Positions 54,006 through 63,755 of a DNA stretch of 64,000 nucleotides are shown one piece after another. Source of the stretch: Oerskovia turbata (GTDB taxonomy: Bacteria; Actinomycetota; Actinomycetes; Actinomycetales; Cellulomonadaceae); the NCBI RefSeq assembly GCF_000718325.1, contig NZ_JOFV01000004.1, forward strand, positions 1 through 64,000, given 5' to 3'. The position numbers and the translations under genes are program-made. The notes under the pieces are model-generated. The model was not told where the DNA came from. It saw only the letters and a program-made list of their open reading frames with translations, and did no database searches. Position 1 is the first letter of the stretch. Each line of letters starts with the position of its first letter.

Positions 54006-54031
54006 AGGGTCAACTGTGCCAGAGTCCGCGG

Positions 54032-54517
54032 TCAGCTCTGGTTGAAGAAGCCGGCCCGGCTCACCGGAGGCTCGGGAGCCTGCTCCTCACCGGTGATCTC
54101 GACGTGCTCGGGAGAGAGCAGGAAGACCTTGTTGGTCACTCGCTCGATGGCTCCGTGCAGCCCGAAGATCAGGCCTGCGGAGAAGTCGACGAGCCGCTTG
54201 GCGTCAGCGTCGTCCATGTCGGAGAGGTTCATGATGACGGGGGTGCCGCCACGGAACGCCTCCCCGATGACGCGGGCGTCGTTGTAGGAGCGCGGGTGCA
54301 CGGTGGTGATCCGGCGGAGCTCGGCTGCTGACATGCTCGTCTGGGGTACCTCTCGTGGGGCGACCGTCCGGTGCAGCGGGGTCACCTGAGCCTGGTAGTC
54401 GGTCGGCACGTCGGCCCCCAAGTCGTCGTACTCGTCGATGAACTCTTCCTGGTCGCCCTCGCCTCGATCATCAGCGAGGCCCAGGTAAAGCATGGTCTTG
54501 CGAAGTGCTCCGGCCAT
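54032..54517 (-). CDS. sepF: Cell division protein SepF
   Basis: A 161-aa FtsZ-binding membrane anchor. An N-terminal amphipathic helix ([14 protein letters not shown]) inserts in the membrane; an acidic linker leads to the SepF domain (about 65-148), with [19 protein letters not shown] and [22 protein letters not shown]. In actinobacteria it replaces FtsA/ZipA as the essential FtsZ tether. ATG 54517 has GAGAGAGGG upstream. Confidence 0.95.
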   Translation of the reverse strand: MAGALRKTMLYLGLADDRGEGDQEEFIDEYDDLGADVPTDYQAQVTPLHRTVAPREVPQTSMSAAELRRITTVHPRSYNDARVIGEAFRGGTPVIMNLSDMDDADAKRLVDFSAGLIFGLHGAIERVTNKVFLLSPEHVEITGEEQAPEPPVSRAGFFNQS

Positions 54518-54659
54518 CGCCCTCTCTCCGTCCTCATGTCGACTGCTGGTTCCGTGCTTTGCACGCTAACCCAGCCCCGACACGCGCGTGATGCGACACG
54601 CCCAGCGACCGACGACGGGCCGTGGGGTGAGAAACGGCACGCCGGGACCCGGCGTCCGG

Positions 54660-55445
54660 TCACTCGAGGGCGACGACACCCGCGAACCGTCCCGTGGTGG
54701 TGCCGTGACGGGTCGCGAGTCGGTGGGAGTAGTAGCGCTCGTCCTCGAGGGTGCAGATCCCGGTCTCGACGACGGCGCGCACGCCTGCGGCACGCAGCTC
54801 CGCGACGACCCCTGCGGGCAGGTCGAGCGCCGGGGTGCCCCAACGCGTGGTCGACGACGTGCCGGGGCGGGCCGCGGCGACCTCGGCGCGCATCTGCTCG
54901 GGGACCTCGTAGCACCGCCCGCAGGCGGCGGGCCCGACGACGGCGCGCACCTGGTCGGCGCGTGCGCCCTGGGCGACGAGCGCCTCGAGAGCGGCACCGA
55001 CGACGCCTTCGAGCAGCCCCTGGCGCCCTGCGTGGGCGACCCCGACGACCCGGGCGGACGGGTCCGCGAGCAGGACCGGGACGCAGTCCGCGACCAGGAC
55101 CCCGAGGCCGAGCCCCGGCCGGGCCGTCACGAGTGCGTCCTGCTCGCCGCACGTGGCGGCACCACGGCCCGTCTCGACCCGCGCCACACGGTCGGCCTCC
55201 TCGAGCACGCGGACCTGCGCGCCGTGCACCTGCGTGCCGAAGACCAGCGGCGCGCCGAGCCGGCGACCGACCGCGTCGCGGTGGGCGAGGACGCGCTCGG
55301 CGTCGTCCCCGACCCCCAGCCCGAGGTTGAGCCCGGACCAGGGCGCGGGTGAGACGCCACCGGCCCGTCCCGTGAACGCAGCACGCACCCCCGGTCCGAG
55401 GTCGACCTCGAGAACCGGGGGTGCGGGGAGTGCAGGATCGGGCAC
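54660..55445 (-). CDS. pgeF: Peptidoglycan editing factor PgeF (laccase-domain, YfiH)
   Basis: A 261-aa protein of the purine nucleoside/peptidoglycan-editing family. It has the metal-site motifs GTQVHGAQV, VADCVPVLLAD, GVAHAGRQGL and CGRCYEV. In E. coli PgeF corrects L-Ser misincorporation in murein precursors; related enzymes act on purine nucleosides. GTG 55445 follows the ftsZ stop by 3 nt. It keeps its standard place between ftsZ and sepF. Confidence 0.9.
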   Translation of the reverse strand: MPDPALPAPPVLEVDLGPGVRAAFTGRAGGVSPAPWSGLNLGLGVGDDAERVLAHRDAVGRRLGAPLVFGTQVHGAQVRVLEEADRVARVETGRGAATCGEQDALVTARPGLGLGVLVADCVPVLLADPSARVVGVAHAGRQGLLEGVVGAALEALVAQGARADQVRAVVGPAACGRCYEVPEQMRAEVAAARPGTSSTTRWGTPALDLPAGVVAELRAAGVRAVVETGICTLEDERYYSHRLATRHGTTTGRFAGVVALE

Positions 55446-55448
55446 GGG

Positions 55449-56762
55449 CTACTTCAGGAAGTCGGGGACGTCGAGGTCCTCGACCTTGCGCCGGACGGGC
55501 TCCTCGTCGTACAGGCGGGGAACCTCGACCTGGGCGGACCGCTCGGCCGCCGGCTGCTCGGCGTTCACGTTCTCCTCGGTCGGGACGACGCTGAACGTCG
55601 GGATCGGCGCGTAGCCGGCCGAGACCGTGGCCGCGCCTCCCCCGAAGGTCACGGGGACGTCGTCGGGCTCGGAGGCGATCGGGACCACCGGACGCGGGAG
55701 CGTGTGGCTGCCCGTGACCGTCGGCACGGCCGCGGGCGCCGGTGCCGGTGCGGGCGGGGCCGCGGGCGCGCCGGTGACCTGACCCAGCCCTCGGGCGTCC
55801 TTGCGGATCTGGGGCGTGCCGCCGTCGAACCCGGCCGCGATGACCGTCACGCGGACCTCGTCGCCGAGGGCGTCGTCGATCACGGCTCCGAAGATGATGT
55901 TCGCCTCGGTGTGCGCCGCCTCGTGGACCAGTCGCGCGGCCTCGTTGATCTCGAAGAGCCCGAGGTCGGACCCGCCCTGGATCGAGAGCAGCACGCCGTG
56001 CGCGCCGTCGATGCTGGCCTCGAGCAGCGGCGAGGAGATCGCGAGCTCGGCCGCCTGGACGGCCCGGTCCTCACCCCGTGCGGAACCGATGCCCATGAGG
56101 GCGCTGCCGGCACCCTGCATGACGGACTTCACGTCGGCGAAGTCGAGGTTGATCAGGCCCGGGGTCGTGATGAGGTCCGTGATGCCCTGGACGCCCGAGA
56201 GCAGGACCTGGTCGGCCGAGTGGAACGCGTCGAGCGCCGAGACGTTGCGGTCCGACATCGACAGGAGCCGGTCGTTCGGGATGACGATGAGGGTGTCGAC
56301 CTCGTTGCGCAGCGCCTCGATCCCCTGGTCCGCCTGGACGGACCGACGGCGTCCCTCGAACGTGAAGGGTCGCGTGACGACACCGACGGTCAGGGCGCCG
56401 AGCGAACGGGCGATGCGCGCGACGACAGGGGCGCCACCGGTCCCGGTGCCGCCACCCTCACCCGCCGTGACGAAGACCATGTCGGCGCCCCGCAGGACGT
56501 CCTCGATCTCCTCGGCGTGGTCCTCGGCCGCCTTCTTGCCCACCTCCGGGTCGGCCCCCGCTCCGAGGCCGCGCGTGAGCTCGCGCCCGACGTCGAGCTT
56601 GACGTCCGCGTCGGACATCAGCAGCGCCTGGGCGTCAGTGTTGATGGCGATGAACTCGACGCCCTTGAGGCCGACCTCGATCATCCGGTTGACGGCGTTC
56701 ACGCCACCACCGCCGATGCCGACCACCTTGATCACTGCTAGGTAGTTCTGCGGAGTTGCCAC
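55449..56762 (-). CDS. ftsZ: Cell division protein FtsZ
   Basis: A 437-aa tubulin-like GTPase that builds the Z-ring. The signature [13 protein letters not shown] and the T7 region with N/D ([15 protein letters not shown]) are intact. A roughly 110-residue Pro/Ala-rich linker leads to the C-terminal DLDVPDFLK peptide that binds SepF and FtsW. GTG 56762 has AGAGG 8 nt upstream. A vegetative-type promoter lies about 50-80 nt upstream. Confidence 0.97.
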   Translation of the reverse strand: MATPQNYLAVIKVVGIGGGGVNAVNRMIEVGLKGVEFIAINTDAQALLMSDADVKLDVGRELTRGLGAGADPEVGKKAAEDHAEEIEDVLRGADMVFVTAGEGGGTGTGGAPVVARIARSLGALTVGVVTRPFTFEGRRRSVQADQGIEALRNEVDTLIVIPNDRLLSMSDRNVSALDAFHSADQVLLSGVQGITDLITTPGLINLDFADVKSVMQGAGSALMGIGSARGEDRAVQAAELAISSPLLEASIDGAHGVLLSIQGGSDLGLFEINEAARLVHEAAHTEANIIFGAVIDDALGDEVRVTVIAAGFDGGTPQIRKDARGLGQVTGAPAAPPAPAPAPAAVPTVTGSHTLPRPVVPIASEPDDVPVTFGGGAATVSAGYAPIPTFSVVPTEENVNAEQPAAERSAQVEVPRLYDEEPVRRKVEDLDVPDFLK

Positions 56763-56813
56763 GTCAATGCCTCTCGATCCTGTAGCCCTCAACCTTCACC
56801 CTCAACTAGAGGG

Positions 56814-56843
56814 TTATAGTTATGTCAGGTTGTGCTGTGTCGA
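56814..56843 (-). promoter_or_regulatory. ftsZ promoter
   Basis: On the minus strand a -35 TCGACA (56838-56843) and a -10 CTATAA (56814-56819) are separated by 18 nt, in a locally AT-rich patch. The transcript start would be about 45 nt upstream of the ftsZ GTG. The leader carries a short direct repeat (GTTGAGGG twice). Confidence 0.5.
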
Positions 56844-56948
56844 CGGTAGGTGCCCGTCCCTGCCGTATCAACGACCCGCCCGCGCGTGTCGGCGAAAACC
56901 TGCGCGATGGTCCATGTCACACCACCCCGCACGGTCGCACCGACCCGC

Positions 56949-57998
56949 TCACCGGCTGATCGGCATCGTGGGGGCCGACACGTCGAAGAGCGTGACCCCC
57001 TGGTTCTCCGGCAACGCCCGCAGCGCCTGGAGCACGCGGACCTTGAGCGCCGCGTCCTCCTCGTTGCCCCACTCGACGACCGCGCCGTCGCGCAGCCTCA
57101 TCGTGACCGCGTCCTGCGTCGGCGCCGTGACCTCGGCGACCTCGGCCCTCAGCTCGGGAGGGAGCGCGTTGAGCACGATACGCGCCGCACGCAACGAGCG
57201 CGCTCCCTGCTCGTCGAGCGTCACCCCGATCTCCGGCAGGCCCTCCGGCACCGCGTCCACCGTACCGACCTGGACCCCGTCACGGTCCAGCAGTGCGAAG
57301 GCGCCCTCGTGAGGGACAGCCGCCACCGGCTCCCTCGACTCCAGGGTCACGCTCAGCCCGTCGGGCCACACCCGCAGGATCCGCACGTCGCGCACGCCGT
57401 TGAGGTCGAGGATCGCGTCCCGCAGGCCGATCGTGTCCACCCGGGGCAACGGGACCTCCGACACCCCCGCCACGACCTGCTGGACCTGGGCGACGTCGAT
57501 CACCGTCCCCTCCCCCGAGATCTCGACCTTGGCCGGGTCCGTGCCGAGCAGGGGCGAGAAGAGCACGACCCACACCCCTGCCGTGACCGCGAGCACCGCC
57601 CCGGCCCAGCCCAGGACCCGGTTCCTGCGCCGGTGCCGACGCATCGCGGCCTTCTCGGCCAGACGGTCCGCCATCCCCGTCGAGACCACCCGGTCGACCC
57701 GTCGCCCGTGCCCACCGGTCGCCTCTCTGACGAACGGCACAGGGCCAGACGCCGGACGCGCCCTGCCCGCGGCCCGCCCCGCGGGCTCGGTCCGTGCGAG
57801 CTCGCTGCCGCGGAGCACGAGCGGCTGCGTCGCGACGTCGTCGCCCCACCCCTGCGCCTCGGGCGCCTCCGCGGGCCGTGCGGGTCCGTCCGGACCGGGA
57901 CCGCCCCGGGGAGACCGTGCCGGCTGCGCCTGCTGCGGCTGCGCAGGACGAGAGGCCGGGCGAGGCGCGGCGGGCCGGGGACGGGACGGAGGCCGCAT
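56949..57998 (-). CDS. ftsQ: Cell division protein FtsQ
   Basis: A 349-aa bitopic membrane protein of the divisome. An unusually long Pro/Ala/Arg-rich cytoplasmic tail (residues 1-127) precedes one transmembrane helix (about 128-150), a POTRA domain (VEISGEGTVIDVAQVQQVV), and the beta domain VRDVRILRVWPDGLSVTLESREPVA. ATG 57998 overlaps the murC stop by one base. It follows murG-murC in the division cluster. Confidence 0.94.
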   Translation of the reverse strand: MRPPSRPRPAAPRPASRPAQPQQAQPARSPRGGPGPDGPARPAEAPEAQGWGDDVATQPLVLRGSELARTEPAGRAAGRARPASGPVPFVREATGGHGRRVDRVVSTGMADRLAEKAAMRRHRRRNRVLGWAGAVLAVTAGVWVVLFSPLLGTDPAKVEISGEGTVIDVAQVQQVVAGVSEVPLPRVDTIGLRDAILDLNGVRDVRILRVWPDGLSVTLESREPVAAVPHEGAFALLDRDGVQVGTVDAVPEGLPEIGVTLDEQGARSLRAARIVLNALPPELRAEVAEVTAPTQDAVTMRLRDGAVVEWGNEEDAALKVRVLQALRALPENQGVTLFDVSAPTMPISR

Positions 57999-59515
57999 CA
58001 GTCTCCGCCCTCCCCCGCGGGCGCGACGGGCTCCCGCCCCGAGAGCGCGTCGAGGACCACCGCACCGAGCTCGGTCACGTCCCCCGCCCCCACCGTGAGC
58101 AGCAGGTCACCGGGACGCGCCGAGTCGGCGATCGCACGCGCCGCCTCGAACCGGTCCTCGACCCCCCGGGCCACCCCACCGGCCATGAGCTCCGTGATGG
58201 TCCACGAGCCCGTGGTCGGGTCGGGGTCCTCCCGTGCCGCGTACACGCCCGTGACCACGACCTCGTCGGCCAGCGACAGCGCGTCGGCGAACTCCCGCGC
58301 GAACGTGCGAGTGCGGGAGAACAGGTGCGGCTGGAACAGCACGAGCACCCGACCTCCGGCCGCCACGGGCCGCGCCGCGGCCAGGAGCGCCGCGACCTCG
58401 GTCGGGTGGTGAGCGTAGTCGTCGACCACCCGCACGCCTCCGGCCTCGCCCCGCGCCTCGAAGCGCCGACCCGTCCCCAGGAACTCGCCGACACCCGCCA
58501 CAGCCTGCTCGGCGCTCACGCCCAGCAGGATCGCTGTCGCGACCGCCGCGGCCGCGTTGAGCGCGTTGTGCGCGCCGGGCACCTGCAGGCGCAGGTCGAG
58601 GCTCGGGCTCACGTCCTCGGCCGGCGCACCGGCGAGTGTCCCGGCGCCCCCGCCCTCTGCGCCAGCGGCGACGGTGAGCCGCGCGGCCACCCCCGCGGCG
58701 CCGTCGGGCCGGACGTCCGAGAGCCGCACGTCGCTGCCCGACGACGTGCCGTACGTGACGACCCGGCCGCCCGCCCCGCGGTGCACGTCGGCCAGGGCGC
58801 GCGCACCCGGGTCGTCCGCGCACGCGACGAGGAACCCGCCCGGCGCGATGCGCTGCGCGAAGTCGACGAACGCCTGCTCGAACGCCTCGCGCGAACCGTA
58901 GTGGTCCAGGTGGTCGGGCTCGACGTTCAGCACGACCGCGATCGTCGGGGAGTAGTTGAGGAACGAGCCGTCCGACTCGTCCGCCTCCGCGACCACGACG
59001 TCGCCCGACCCCAGGTGCCCGCCGGGCACAGCGCCGTCGCTCGTGATGACCGAGCCCCCGATCGCGAACGACGGGTCGAGCCCCGCCGACCGCAAGGTCG
59101 TCGCGACCATCGCCGACGTCGTGGTCTTGCCGTGCGCACCCGCGACCGCCACGGAGCGCCCCAGCGCCATGAGCGCGGCGAGTGCCTGGGAACGGTGCAG
59201 CACCCGCAGACCCGCAGTGTGCGCCGCGACCAGCTCGGGGTTGTCGGGGCGCACCGCGCTCGACAGCACGAGCGTGTCGGCCCCGACGACGTTGCCCGCC
59301 TCGTGCCCCACGTGGACGGTCACCCCGTCCGCGCGCAGCGCCTCGACCACGGCACTGTCCCTCGCGTCCGAGCCCTGGACCCGCACACCCCGCGCGACGA
59401 GCAGACGCGCCACGACCGACATGCCCGCACCGCCGATACCGACGAGGTGGACGGACCCCAGGTCGCCGAGCGTCAGGGGCGCCTCCGCGGGCACGCCGCC
59501 GTCCGGGCCCGTCAT
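57998..59515 (-). CDS. murC: UDP-N-acetylmuramate-L-alanine ligase
   Basis: Adds L-Ala to UDP-MurNAc in peptidoglycan synthesis; 505 aa. An N-terminal Rossmann domain has VHLVGIGGAGMS, the central ATP site GAHGKTTTSAMVAT, and the C-terminal GTGRRFEARGE and VDDYAHHPTEV blocks. ATG 59515 overlaps the murG stop by 4 bp (ATGA) and is followed by a short acidic/Pro leader before the fold. Confidence 0.97.
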   Translation of the reverse strand: MTGPDGGVPAEAPLTLGDLGSVHLVGIGGAGMSVVARLLVARGVRVQGSDARDSAVVEALRADGVTVHVGHEAGNVVGADTLVLSSAVRPDNPELVAAHTAGLRVLHRSQALAALMALGRSVAVAGAHGKTTTSAMVATTLRSAGLDPSFAIGGSVITSDGAVPGGHLGSGDVVVAEADESDGSFLNYSPTIAVVLNVEPDHLDHYGSREAFEQAFVDFAQRIAPGGFLVACADDPGARALADVHRGAGGRVVTYGTSSGSDVRLSDVRPDGAAGVAARLTVAAGAEGGGAGTLAGAPAEDVSPSLDLRLQVPGAHNALNAAAAVATAILLGVSAEQAVAGVGEFLGTGRRFEARGEAGGVRVVDDYAHHPTEVAALLAAARPVAAGGRVLVLFQPHLFSRTRTFAREFADALSLADEVVVTGVYAAREDPDPTTGSWTITELMAGGVARGVEDRFEAARAIADSARPGDLLLTVGAGDVTELGAVVLDALSGREPVAPAGEGGD

Positions 59516-60636
59516 CGGGAGCCCCCCGCTGCCTTCACGACCAGGTCGGCGACCCGTGCCGTCGCGTCCTGGACCCCGGCGCGCGAGGCGAGCGAGGCCA
59601 TCGTGCGCAGCCGGTCGCCGTCGGTGACCAGCGCCGGGACGTTCACCGCGACCCACGGCGCCGTGAACGCCTCGTCCTCGACGAGGACGCCGCCCCCGGC
59701 CCGCACGAGCGGACCGGCGTTGAGCCGCTGCTCGCCGTTCCCGACGGGCAGCGGCACGTAGACCGCAGGGATGCCCAGGGCGGCGAGCTCGCTGACGGTC
59801 CCCGCCCCCGAGCGGCAGACCACGAGGTCCGCGACCGCGTACGCGAGATGCATCTCCGCGAGGTACTCGCGCACGTCGTAGCCCCCCAGTCCCGCCACCG
59901 CGGCACGCACCGCGTCCGCCTTGCCCCGACCCGTCAGGTGCAGGACCTGCGCCCCCGTCGCGAGGATCTCGCGCGCCGCACCCGACACCGCCTCGTTGAG
60001 ACTCTGCGCGCCGAGCGAACCGCCCGTGACGACCACGGTGGGGCGCGCCGGGTCCAGGCCCAGCGCCGCCGCGGCGTTCGCCCGGACCGTCGGGGCGTCG
60101 ACCCCACGGTCACGGATCAGGTCGGCGATCTCCCAGCGCAGCGGGAGCCCCGTGACGACGCCGCCCTTGAGCGGGGTCCCCTCGAACGTGAGCGCGACCG
60201 ACATCGCCCAGCGGGCCCCCGCACGGTTCGCGAGGCCCGGACGCGCGTTCTGCTCGTGGATCACGATCGGCACGCCGCGGCGGTGCGCCGCGATGTACGC
60301 CGGGGTCGAGACGTAGCCGCCGAAGCCCACCACGACCTCGGCGCGCGTCTCGTCGATCACGGCCCCCGCGGCCTCGACCGCGGCCTTGAGCCGGCCAGGC
60401 AGCGCGACCCACTCGCCGCTGGGACGGCGCGGCATCGGCACCTTGGGCACGAAGCGCAGCGGATACCCGCGCGCCGGCACCAGGTCCGCCTCGAGCCCGC
60501 TCTCCGTGCCGAGCACGGTCAGGACCGCCTCCGGGTTGCGTGCGCGCAGCTCGTCCGCGACCGCGAGCAGCGGGTTGACGTGCCCCGCCGTCCCGCCGCC
60601 TGCGAGCACCACCGAGCCGACTGAAGAGCTCACCAC
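59512..60636 (-). CDS. murG: Undecaprenyldiphospho-muramoylpentapeptide N-acetylglucosaminyltransferase
   Basis: A membrane-associated GT28 transferase that converts lipid I to lipid II; 374 aa. The GlcNAc/lipid site GGGTAGHVNPLLAVA is near the N-terminus, VVGFGGYVSTPAYIAA and VTGGSLGAQSLNEAV are signatures, and CRSGAGTVSELAALGIPA binds UDP. Tandem GTGs at 60636 and 60633 are both possible; AGGTGA favours the first. It lies 127 nt past ftsW. Confidence 0.96.
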   Translation of the reverse strand: MVSSSVGSVVLAGGGTAGHVNPLLAVADELRARNPEAVLTVLGTESGLEADLVPARGYPLRFVPKVPMPRRPSGEWVALPGRLKAAVEAAGAVIDETRAEVVVGFGGYVSTPAYIAAHRRGVPIVIHEQNARPGLANRAGARWAMSVALTFEGTPLKGGVVTGLPLRWEIADLIRDRGVDAPTVRANAAAALGLDPARPTVVVTGGSLGAQSLNEAVSGAAREILATGAQVLHLTGRGKADAVRAAVAGLGGYDVREYLAEMHLAYAVADLVVCRSGAGTVSELAALGIPAVYVPLPVGNGEQRLNAGPLVRAGGGVLVEDEAFTAPWVAVNVPALVTDGDRLRTMASLASRAGVQDATARVADLVVKAAGGSR

Positions 60637-60763
60637 GTACCTGTCACCTGTCCTTGCTGTCGCTGCTGATGTCCGTCCCGGGAAGGCCCGGAGTCCTGAG
60701 AGTAGCCGTGCGCGTCGGCCCAGGGCCCCGGCGCCCGGGCTCCGCGCCCGCGCCGGGCCGCGG

Positions 60764-62290
60764 TCATCGCTTCTGGGGGCGTCGGTGCGGAAGGGCGCGA
60801 CGCCCGGCGTGCCCGACGACGGCGAGCGACCTGCGCACGACGCTCCCCCGCGCGCTGAGCGCCTCGCGCGCCCCCGGCTCGTCGCGCGCGAACGAGATGA
60901 CGACGCCGAGCGCGGCCATGGTCGTGATGAGCGCCGAGCCGCCCGACGAGACCAGCGGCAGCGGGACACCGATCACGGGCACGATGCCGATCACGACCCC
61001 GATGTTGATGAACGCCTGCCCGACGATCCAGCACGCGATGCCCGCGGTCGTGATCTTCACGAACGGGTCCGGGTGCCGGCGGATCACACGGCTCATCGCG
61101 AGCCCGAGCACCGCGAAGAGCGCGAGGACGAGGAGCGTGCCGAGCAGGCCCAGCTCCTCGCCGATCACGCCGAAGATGAAGTCGTTGTGCGCCTCGGGGA
61201 GATAGCTCCACTTCTCGCGGCTCGCCCCCAGGCCCACACCGCCGAACCCGCCGGTCCCGAGAGCCCACAGCCCGTGGACCGACTGGTAGCACCCCGTGCC
61301 CACGTTCGCGTCGGTCGTGTCGCAGACGCCCGCGTAGGTCGCGAGGAAGCGGCTCATGCGGTTGGAGCTCTCCTGCATGGCGACGAACCCGACACCGACC
61401 ACCACCGCGGCGACACCTCCCGCCGTCGCCAGAAGCCTCCAGTCGACGCCGGCGACGAAGAACGCGCCCGCGACGAGCACCAGGATCACGAGCATGGTGC
61501 CCAGGTCGTGGCCCGCCAGGACGAGCCCCATGACCAGGAGCGCGCCGGGCACCGCCGGGACGATCGCGTGCTTCCACGAGCCGAGCAGCCGCTGCTTGCG
61601 GCCCAGCACCACCCCGAGCCACACCGCGAGCGCGAGCTTGGCCGGCTCCGAGGGCTGGACCATGAACGACCCGAGGTTCAACCAGTTCAGGTTGCCGTTC
61701 ACCTCGTACCCGAGGGGACTGAAGATCAGCGCCTGGAGGAGCACGCTCACCCCGAGGAGCGGCCACGCGGCGTGCCGGTAGAAGCTCGTGGGCAGCCTCG
61801 TCGCGACGAGCAGCACCGGCAGGCCCATGAGGGCGAACCGGGCCTGGGTGAAGAACGCCTCGTACGGCGAACGACCCGCGGCGATCTCCGTGATCGCCGA
61901 GCTCGACAGCACCATGACCAGGCCGATGATCGCGAGCAGGGTCGTCGCCCCGACCAGCAGGTAGTAGCTCGTCACCGCGCTGTCCCACTGACCGAGCCAG
62001 GCGCGCTCCTGGACGGTCGACCTCCGGGTCGCCCGCGACCGCCTCGTGGTGGTGCCCGTCGGCTTCCCGGTGCTGGCGGCCCGGGGCATCCGGGGAGCGG
62101 CGGAGCCTGTCTGCGTGCGGTTCCGCCCGGTCCCGGCGGCCTCGCTCCCCGTCGCACGGACCGGGTTCGAAGGTGCCGGCTTCCCGGTCTGGCGAGCGGT
62201 CGCCGGTCGGGCGTCGCCCGAGGCCTTCGGCGTGGAGCGGCCCGCGGCCGAGCGGGACGCAGGCCCGCGCCCACTCGTCGTCTGGGCCAC
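60764..62290 (-). CDS. ftsW: Septal peptidoglycan polymerase FtsW (SEDS family)
   Basis: A 508-aa SEDS glycosyltransferase with ten membrane helices that polymerises lipid II at the septum. A long basic, Thr/Ala/Arg-rich N-terminal tail (residues 1-95) precedes the first helix. Diagnostic segments: NWLNLGSFMVQPSEPAKLA, the large extracellular loop with two cysteines (AGVCDTTDANVGTGC), GVGLGASREKWSYLPEAHNDFI, and PLVSSGGSALI. GTG 62290 lies 4 nt past the murD stop. Confidence 0.96.
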   Translation of the reverse strand: MAQTTSGRGPASRSAAGRSTPKASGDARPATARQTGKPAPSNPVRATGSEAAGTGRNRTQTGSAAPRMPRAASTGKPTGTTTRRSRATRRSTVQERAWLGQWDSAVTSYYLLVGATTLLAIIGLVMVLSSSAITEIAAGRSPYEAFFTQARFALMGLPVLLVATRLPTSFYRHAAWPLLGVSVLLQALIFSPLGYEVNGNLNWLNLGSFMVQPSEPAKLALAVWLGVVLGRKQRLLGSWKHAIVPAVPGALLVMGLVLAGHDLGTMLVILVLVAGAFFVAGVDWRLLATAGGVAAVVVGVGFVAMQESSNRMSRFLATYAGVCDTTDANVGTGCYQSVHGLWALGTGGFGGVGLGASREKWSYLPEAHNDFIFGVIGEELGLLGTLLVLALFAVLGLAMSRVIRRHPDPFVKITTAGIACWIVGQAFINIGVVIGIVPVIGVPLPLVSSGGSALITTMAALGVVISFARDEPGAREALSARGSVVRRSLAVVGHAGRRALPHRRPQKR

Positions 62291-62294
62291 TGGG

Positions 62295-63755
62295 CTACCC
62301 CTCCAGCTCGGACTCGGAACCTGTCAGGTCGTGGACGGCGCGCACGAACGCGTCGCCGCGGGCCGCGTAGGACGCGAACTGGTCCATCGACGCGCACGCG
62401 GGCGCGAGCAGGACCGCGTCCCCGGGGACGGCGAGTCCACGGGCGCTGGACACCGCGCGCTGCATCACCGTCCCAGTGTCACCGGGATCGACGCGGACCA
62501 CGGGGACATCGGGTGCGTGTCGGGCCAGTGCACCCGCCAGCGGCTCGGGATCGGCCCCGATCAGCACGACCGCGCGCAGCCTCGACAGGCGGGCGCGCAC
62601 CAGCTCGTCGAACGTCGCCCCCTTGGCCAGGCCGCCCGCGACCCAGACCACGGACCCGGGGGCGAACGCACCGAGCGCCGCGGCCGCGGCGTGCGCGTTC
62701 GTCGCCTTCGAGTCGTCGACGTACGCGACGCCGTCGACCGTCGCCACGTGCGCGATCCGGTGGGCACCCGGGCTGAACGCGCGCAGGCCGTCCCGGACGG
62801 CACGCGCGTCGACCCCGTGCGCCCGGGCGAGCGCTGCGGCGGCGAGAGCGTTGGCGACGACGTGGACGGGCACCACGCCGTCGGCGCCGGCGAGGTGCGC
62901 CAGGTCCGCGAACGTCGCGAGCTCCTGCGCGCTGCGGTGCCGCGCCGGGTCGTCGGGAGCCGTATGGAACGCGCGGTCCACCAGGACGTCCTCGATCACG
63001 CCGAGCTGTGCCCGCGCGGGTGCCCCGACGGTGAACCCGATCGCCCGGGCCCCCTCCTCGACGTCGGCCTCCCGGACGAGGTGCTCGGTCCGGGGGTCCG
63101 CCACGTTGTACACGCAGGCCACCTGGGCGCGCTCGTAGATGCGGCCCTTGTCGCCCGCGTAGGCATCGAGCGAGCCGTGCCAGTCGAGGTGGTCGGGCGC
63201 GACGTTGAGCACGGCCGCGGCCTGGGCCGACATGCTGTGCGTGAAGTGGAGCTGGAAGCTCGAGAGCTCGACCGCGAGCACGTCGAGGTCGGGGTCGAGC
63301 GCGGCGGTCACGACGGGCGTCCCGACGTTGCCGACCGCTGCGGCGCGCAGCCCCGCGGCGGACAGGATCGAGGTGAGCATCTCGACCGTCGTCGTCTTGC
63401 CGTTGGTCCCCGTGACCGCGAGCCACGGCGCGTACGACCCGTCGGCGCGCGGGGTGCGCAGCCGCCACGCGAGCTCGACCTCGCTCCAGACGGGCACACG
63501 GGCGTCCCGGGCGGCGACCAGCAGGTCCGACGACGGCGCCCACCCGGGCGACGCGACCACCAGGTCGATCGTCGACAGGTCGACCTGCGCGGCGTCCTGC
63601 ACGTCGGCGTCGGGCGCAGCGCGGTCCACCGTGACGACCGAGGCCGCACGGGGCGTCAGTGCGGCGACGGCGGCGCGTCCCGAGACGCCGAGCCCGGCGA
63701 CCAGGACGCGAGCCCGCTCCCACGGGACCCGCAGCGCACGGGCGGTGTCGGACAC
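62295..63755 (-). CDS. murD: UDP-N-acetylmuramoylalanine-D-glutamate ligase
   Basis: Adds D-Glu to UDP-MurNAc-L-Ala; 486 aa. VLVAGLGVSGRAA is the N-terminal nucleotide fold, GTNGKTTTVEMLTSI the ATP loop, and LNVAPDHLDWHGS and VDDSKATNAHAAAAAL are family motifs. GTG 63755 shares one base with the mraY stop (TAGTG) and is preferred over GTG 63770, which would overlap mraY by 16 bp. Confidence 0.95.
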   Translation of the reverse strand: MSDTARALRVPWERARVLVAGLGVSGRAAVAALTPRAASVVTVDRAAPDADVQDAAQVDLSTIDLVVASPGWAPSSDLLVAARDARVPVWSEVELAWRLRTPRADGSYAPWLAVTGTNGKTTTVEMLTSILSAAGLRAAAVGNVGTPVVTAALDPDLDVLAVELSSFQLHFTHSMSAQAAAVLNVAPDHLDWHGSLDAYAGDKGRIYERAQVACVYNVADPRTEHLVREADVEEGARAIGFTVGAPARAQLGVIEDVLVDRAFHTAPDDPARHRSAQELATFADLAHLAGADGVVPVHVVANALAAAALARAHGVDARAVRDGLRAFSPGAHRIAHVATVDGVAYVDDSKATNAHAAAAALGAFAPGSVVWVAGGLAKGATFDELVRARLSRLRAVVLIGADPEPLAGALARHAPDVPVVRVDPGDTGTVMQRAVSSARGLAVPGDAVLLAPACASMDQFASYAARGDAFVRAVHDLTGSESELEG